Source: Chloromonas sp. AAM2 (lineage: Eukaryota > Chlorophyta > Chlorophyceae > Chlamydomonadales > Chlamydomonadaceae). Taken from it: a stretch of 10,748 bases of DNA. Below, piece by piece: positions 7,016 to 10,748 of the stretch (position 1 is the stretch's first letter; each line of letters begins with the position of its first letter). Location of the stretch: positions 1 to 10,748 of the forward strand of contig QAXH01002907.1 in NCBI GenBank assembly GCA_004335635.1, in the 5' to 3' direction. Both the position numbers and the translations under genes were made by a program. A model generated the notes under the pieces. It saw only the letters and a program-made list of their open reading frames with translations, was not told the DNA's origin and did no database searches.

Positions 7016-8930
7016 ATGGCGGATCTTAAGGCAGCCTTCAGAGCGGCCAAGGAGCAACGTGGGGGGACCAAGCAGGTGAGGAGTCGATGCTTGCACGCAT
7101 GGTATGGCTAGTGAGGGGGCCAAGCAGGTGAGCAGACTGCCGCGAGCGCCTGCCATGCCTGACATTTTGAGCTGATCCCTTGCTTGCAGACTCCTGCGCA
7201 AATCAGGGCACTTAGAGCTGCTAAGCTGCAGCAGAGCAACCCTCAGGTGAGCGGTCAGCCCTGCCACTGCCACAGCTTTCTGGCTCTGATGGGCCAACGC
7301 CGCGATGTGCTGAGACTGGACTGCAGGTCTCTTGCTTGTGGTGGCCAGCATCACCCCAGTTGCGCAGATGCACGTGCACTCCATGCATGCGTGCTGCTTG
7401 CAGGCCCAAGGTTCAAAGCCCACACCCAGTCAGACACAGCAACCAGCTATTCAGCCAGCCAAGCCAGCAGCCCTAGCCGGAGCTGCCAAAGTACAAGCCG
7501 CATCCAACCTCCCTTCGGATTTCTTCCAGTCACAAGTGAGATGCTGGTGTGCAAGTCTTTCTGTGAGATGCTGGTGTGCAGGTCTTTCTTTGTCTGTGTG
7601 CATCCAGCATAAATGGGTGCGGAGAAGCACAGAAAGGGTGGTCATAGCTCATATGGCGAGCATGTTATCCTCTGTCGCATTCAGCTGGATTGCATGAGAT
7701 GCAAACTGATTAAAGCTTGCAAGAGTCGACCTGCACAGACGTAATCCTCAGTACGTATTTACTGTGCCCTCAACAAGCCTGCTGCTTGCATGTTACTTCT
7801 CACGCAGACCAATGAAAGTCAGCCAGCGCCATCAGCACCAGTCAGCCGGCCGGCAGCAGCCAGCAAGCAAGCAGCCCGGGGGTCAATTCTGGGCGATCCC
7901 AGCCAGGGCCTGGGGCCAGCCGCCCCGGTGCCAGAAGGCTTCTTTGCTGACAAAGCTGCTGATGCAAAGGCTCGTGGTGTGAAGCTCCCAGATGCCAAGG
8001 ATAAAGAGGATGAGTTCCAGGTGAGTGGAAGCGATTCACAGCCAGTTGTGTGTGGCAGGGCACAGCGACCAGGCCACCTTTCTTCCTACTTCTGCATGTA
8101 ATACTTAAGGTTTGATGCATGGGCATGACAAATGTGGCTGGCGCATGTTCAGGACTGGAGTACGTGTGCGAATCCTAGTGTCATGTGCAGCGGTTGAGGA
8201 CTGCCTCGGTCCACTGCTGACCAAGACAACGCCCTGCTCCTGTTTGCTGTGTACGCTCACAGGCGTTCCAGCGCAGCATAGAGGAGGATCTGAAGCAGGC
8301 GGCGGCACAGGAGGCTGAGGAAGCAGAGGAGGAGGCGCATGATAGGGAGGAACGGGAAGACTTTGTGCAATGGTGGGAGGACCGGCATGGCAGTTCATGG
8401 ATGGCAAATTGTTCAACGGCGGTGAGGATGGTGGTGCCTTGTGTGTCCCGTGGCTGCTGCCGCTTGGTAGCTGCAACCAGGCAAATCCAGTGTTTGTTAC
8501 AACTGGGCACCCCAGAGTGTCGTGACTCTTTGTTGTCTGATGAGCGTCAAATCTATACTGTTGGTTGCCTCTTGCCCGCACATGGGGTGGATGTGCCACG
8601 TGTGCACAGGGATTGCGTTCATGCATGTGCTTGTGCAGGGTGCGTGTGCAGCGCATTGAAGAACTCAAGAAGCGCAAGCAGCCTGAACCTACTGATCCCC
8701 AAGGTTTGGCACCAGCGGACGATATGTCTGATGCCGCTACTGTGACAGCAGAAATGCTGGGCCTGGCTACTAGTATGCCAGACGGGCTAGGAGGAATCAC
8801 GTTGCCCAAGAGGCAGCGAATGAAGGACACACTTGCTATGTTGGAAGGGGTCAAGACGGATGACGAGTCATCCGAGGGGGAAGAGGATGGAGGTGGCGTG
8901 CTACTTGACTGGCGTGCAAAGAACGTGTGA
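7016..8930 (+). CDS. ZNF830/CCDC16-family splicing-associated protein homologue, zinc finger not visible
   Basis: Six exons: 7016-7075, 7190-7246, 7404-7535, 7808-8020, 8263-8372 and 8639-8930. They total 864 nt (287 aa plus TGA), in frame across five GT-AG introns. The family is nuclear; ZNF830 in animals and its plant homologues are linked to pre-mRNA splicing and genome maintenance. Diagnostic blocks in order: NLPSDFF (74-80); VPEGFFADKAADAKARGVKL (124-143, cf. LPEGFFDDPEVDARVRKV in human ZNF830); KDKEDEFQAFQRSIEEDL (147-164); an acidic coiled coil; WVRVQRIEELKKRKQ (191-205, cf. CYRRVEKLRNRQ); an acidic stretch; and LLDWRAKNV at the C-terminus (cf. SQDWRVKGALL). The N-terminus (MADLKAAFRAAKEQR) resembles the plant start, but the CxxC...H...H zinc finger normally found within the first ~75 residues is absent from the exons. 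An in-frame TAG at 7010-7012 fixes the start unless an upstream exon exists. Exon 5 ends TG|GTGGGA, the only donor whose phase fits exon 6. Introns 1 and 3 carry duplicated 5' splice sites. Confidence 0.88.
7060..7132 (+). repeat. Duplicated 5' splice site at ZNF830-homologue intron 1
   Basis: The exon 1 end and donor (GGGGGACCAAGCAG|GTGAGG, donor at 7076) is repeated as GGGGGCCAAGCAG|GTGAGC, with its donor at 7128. The two donors are 52 nt apart. Use of the second donor would run into an in-frame TAG (7109-7111), so it would give a truncated reading frame. Confidence 0.75.
7536..7589 (+). repeat. 27-bp tandem duplication of a 5' splice site (intron 3)
   Basis: Copy 1 (7536-7562) starts exactly at the intron 3 donor, GTGAGATGCTGG. 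Copy 2 (7563-7589) follows directly and differs at one base (GCAAG versus GCAGG). Both begin with the strong donor GTGAGA. Splicing at copy 2 would add 27 nt without a stop codon, giving a nine-residue insertion (VRCWCASLS) after residue 83. Confidence 0.85.
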
Positions 8931-9513
8931 ATGGTGTGTGCCAATAATGCAACGATAACTTTGACTCGTTTGACTGACATTTGTCATAAATTCATAATAA
9001 TTCTTAACATACAAGGCACCTCTAACAGACTGCCTGTGAATTGTGAGATGCAAGGTTCAACGGACAAGGCAAATGGCAAAATGGCAAAATGATTAGTTGT
9101 GCATACCATGCCCGTCAGCGCCCATCAATGATGCTGGTGTCTCCTCAAACCTGGTTCTGTGGAACGTGGTCACATATTGTGGGCTTCTGAGACTTCAGCA
9201 CAGAAGGAGGCACTGACGTTGGTCGTGCGCAGCTGTGTGTTTTGAGCCCGCAAGCACAGGTACATGCATGGTGGCAGGTCAAGCTTGAACAACGTGAGTT
9301 TCCATGACTTTTGTCTGTGCAGCCCTCAGACTGTATTCAACAAGCCTTCAGAGCTGCGCAGCCCTGCCATCTCGGCACCGAGAAAAACCGACAGAGTGAC
9401 CTCAATCACATGGCCTTAACCTGATCCACAGCGGTTGGGTTCAACGAGGCGCTCCTACGTCACCCACACTCTTGCGATCACCTCCGTCAACTACTATTCC
9501 AAAGTCAGACGCT
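8931..9513. promoter_or_regulatory. ZNF830-homologue 3' flank and petM promoter region
   Basis: 583 bp without a supported exon. The left part should be the 3' UTR of the ZNF830 homologue: an A/T-rich stretch at 8983-9013 (CATAAATTCATAATAATTC) may mark the 3' end, and no TGTAA signal was found. The right part should be the promoter and 5' UTR of petM. No clear TATA box was found. A short slippage repeat (ATGGCAAA units, about 9070-9091) lies in the middle. Confidence 0.4.
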
Positions 9514-10376
9514 ATGGCCACCTCCATGGCTCGCTCCGCAAATGTCAGCCTGGTGCGCAGCGGCGCCCAGCGCACAGCCGTGAGGCCAGCAGTATCTAAG
9601 GTCTCCACCTCAAGGTACACACTGACAGCTGCAGAATGGATCCGCCAAAGCCAGCAAGTTTTCCTGAGCATGCACCGTGTCATCCATAGTGGGCTCGGCC
9701 CTGGGGGTGTAGATGGAGCAGCAGCGCACAAGCCCAATGCTTTAGTAGAGAACCTGCCATCAAAGGTTGAGCCGCACGCAGCCTCGCAGCCGTATGGTCA
9801 AGGAAGGCCTCAACCTCGCACCGTGCCCCTTTTTGGAATGCCTCACGCAAGAGCCCGCTGTATCAAAACCGTGCACAGCTACACGAACAGCGCAGCATTA
9901 CAATGTAGCGTGGTCCAATCTTCAGTGCCAGTGGCTCACACATGATTGCGGCTCGCCTCACGATTGCCTCTTTCTGCTGCGCAGGGTGCCAGTGCAGCGG
10001 ACAGCCGCACCTGCCCAGTCTAGCCCCGCCAGCAGGATGACCACGCGGGCGTCGCCAGTCGAGATTGCCCAGATTGCAGGCGAGGCTGGCTTCATCACCG
10101 GCACTGCGCTCACCATGTGCGCCATGACCCTGGTGGTGAGTTTGCAAAGGATGTGAGCTGCAAACATCGAGAGCGCATGGGATTGTACCAGCATGCGTGG
10201 CATCTTGCATGCACGCAGCCAGCCACCCCAGCAAGCAGCAAGGACCTTAGCTGTCACTGCTCATTCCACCAAAGTGCATATGGACATTCGCTTCATTTCC
10301 TTCCTGGCTGCAGGGCCTGGCCCTTGGCTTTGTGCTCCTCCGTGTTGAGGCCCTCGCCGAGGAGGGCAAGCTCTAA
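9514..10376 (+). CDS. petM: Cytochrome b6f complex subunit 7 (PetM), plastid-targeted precursor
   Basis: PetM is a single-span small subunit of the thylakoid cytochrome b6f complex, which carries electrons from plastoquinol to plastocyanin or cytochrome c6. Three exons: 9514-9614, 9985-10135 and 10314-10376, totalling 315 nt (104 aa plus TAA), with both introns in frame. Residues 1-65 form a chloroplast transit peptide (MATSMARSANVSLVRSGAQR...), rich in Ser, Ala and Arg with almost no acidic residues. The mature protein probably starts at Gly66 (GEAGFITGTALTMCAMTLVG) and ends LALGFVLLRVEALAEEGKL. At 39 residues it equals the length I recall for mature Chlamydomonas PetM, with GTALTM, MTLVGLA, GFVLLRVE and EEGK in the same places. 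The membrane helix (about 69-93) is cut by intron 2 between Val84 and Gly85. The start has G at -3 and G at +4. The 3' flank carries TGTAA at 10607. I see nothing broken in it. Confidence 0.95.
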
Positions 10377-10606
10377 GCCGTTCACCCGTCCCTCTCCATT
10401 CTGTCTCTGGAGCTCAATTTTGCAAGCTGCCGACATGGGCTTGGAAATCTCATGATATCACGGCGTATTGAGCCAGCATATTGATCATTGTGCAACAGCA
10501 CATGCGTCAAACAAAATATTGACAGCACGTTCCAGGGCAGGTTTTTCAATTGTTGCCCTGATCTGGTGCGCCACCTCAGACTGCTTCCACTTTTTGCTCT
10601 GGGCTT

Positions 10607-10611
10607 TGTAA
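10607..10611 (+). promoter_or_regulatory. TGTAA polyadenylation signal, probably petM
   Basis: TGTAA is the usual poly(A) signal of chlorophyte nuclear genes. It sits about 230 nt after the petM stop codon, a reasonable 3' UTR length, and is the first TGTAA downstream that I found. The pentamer is short, so chance occurrence cannot be excluded. Confidence 0.5.
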
Positions 10612-10615
10612 CAAC

Positions 10616-10649
10616 CTAGACAACGCCTAGGTCTAGACAACGCCTAGGT
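10616..10649. repeat. 17-bp perfect tandem duplication
   Basis: CTAGACAACGCCTAGGT occurs twice without a gap (10616-10632 and 10633-10649). Each unit contains the palindrome CCTAGG. It lies between the petM poly(A) signal and dispersed-element copy B. It is probably a recent local duplication. Confidence 0.9.
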
Positions 10650-10694
10650 CAGGCAAAAAAAAGAAGTTTGCCAGTTCTGGGACAGTTCTTGCGT
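10646..10694 (-). repeat. Dispersed repeat element, copy B (inverted)
   Basis: On the minus strand this reads GCAAGAACTGTCCCAGAACT..., the same element as copy A at 4262. The 34-bp core (10661-10694) differs at three positions. An eight-T run and GCCTGAC follow, as in copy A. Together with copy A it forms an inverted pair about 6.4 kb apart that encloses the minus-strand gene, the ZNF830 homologue and petM. Confidence 0.65.
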
Positions 10695-10748
10695 TTTGCA
10701 CTGAAACCGGTGGTAATGCTCTTCTGTTGGGTCTGGTGTGTCTGTGTG

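Larger units (their letters stand above)
10377..10748. other. petM 3' UTR and flank, repeats
   Basis: Non-coding as far as can be seen. It contains a TGTAA signal, a 17-bp tandem duplication and dispersed-element copy B, and ends in a TG-rich tract (10732-10748). No exon of a further gene is recognisable before the window ends. Confidence 0.5.

Noticed and set aside
7320..7403. Possible zinc-finger relic in intron 2 of the ZNF830 homologue (VSCLW in one frame, TPVAQMHVHSMH in another)
   Set aside because: It needs a frameshift, lacks the second Cys and has the wrong His spacing. TGC/CAC-rich introns here produce Cys and His by chance.
8373..8422. Longer exon 5 of the ZNF830 homologue ending at the donor GTGAGG (8421)
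   Set aside because: Its phase does not fit exon 6, and the residues WWEDRHGSSWMANC do not resemble the family, whereas the donor at 8373 restores both.
8105..8980. 291-residue open frame on the minus strand
   Set aside because: It is Ser/Pro-rich and antisense to exons 5 and 6 of the ZNF830 homologue, whose family motifs are clear on the + strand.
1..10748. Bacterial defence system, CRISPR array, tRNA/rRNA gene or complete transposon
   Set aside because: None seen. Repeats are short tandem or dispersed elements, and all convincing genes are spliced eukaryotic genes.

Overview
The window looks like nuclear DNA of a green alga, most likely a trebouxiophyte-type chlorophyte. The reasons are several short GT-AG introns per gene (about 100-370 nt), acceptors of the form TGCTTGCAG, a plant-type AP2-domain gene, and a nuclear petM gene encoding a transit-peptide precursor whose mature 39 residues resemble the green-algal cytochrome b6f subunit VII. 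No bacterial operon, CRISPR array, rRNA, tRNA or complete transposon was seen. The lineage is inferred from gene content and intron style, not from a database search.

Four spliced genes can be built whose exons join in frame at every junction. Gene 1 (+, 555-2805, 7 exons, 314 aa) is an AP2/ERF-superfamily DNA-binding protein with one AP2 domain. Gene 2 (-, 6713-5197, 3 exons, 349 aa) is an unrecognised acidic, Gln-rich protein with one predicted C-terminal membrane segment. Gene 3 (+, 7016-8930, 6 exons, 287 aa) is a homologue of the splicing-associated ZNF830/CCDC16 family, but its zinc finger is not visible. Gene 4 (+, 9514-10376, 3 exons, 104 aa) is PetM.

Genes 1 and 2 converge on a 2.4-kb stretch (2806-5196) with no convincing gene. 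It holds CA-rich sequence, two tandem repeats and copies of a dispersed element. Genes 2 and 3 diverge from a 302-bp spacer that probably carries both promoters. Genes 3 and 4 are head to tail, 583 bp apart. The genes have unrelated roles (transcription, splicing, photosynthetic electron transport), and nothing suggests they form one system.

The points most worth a second look are these: 5' splice sites duplicated in two introns of the ZNF830 homologue, one of them an exact 27-nt step that keeps the frame open; the absent zinc finger in that gene; the AP2 protein that keeps an AP2/ANT-like post-domain linker but has no second AP2 repeat, plus an LxLxL motif near its N-terminus; the unknown membrane-segment protein; and a conserved ~34-48-bp element present as an inverted pair about 6.4 kb apart.
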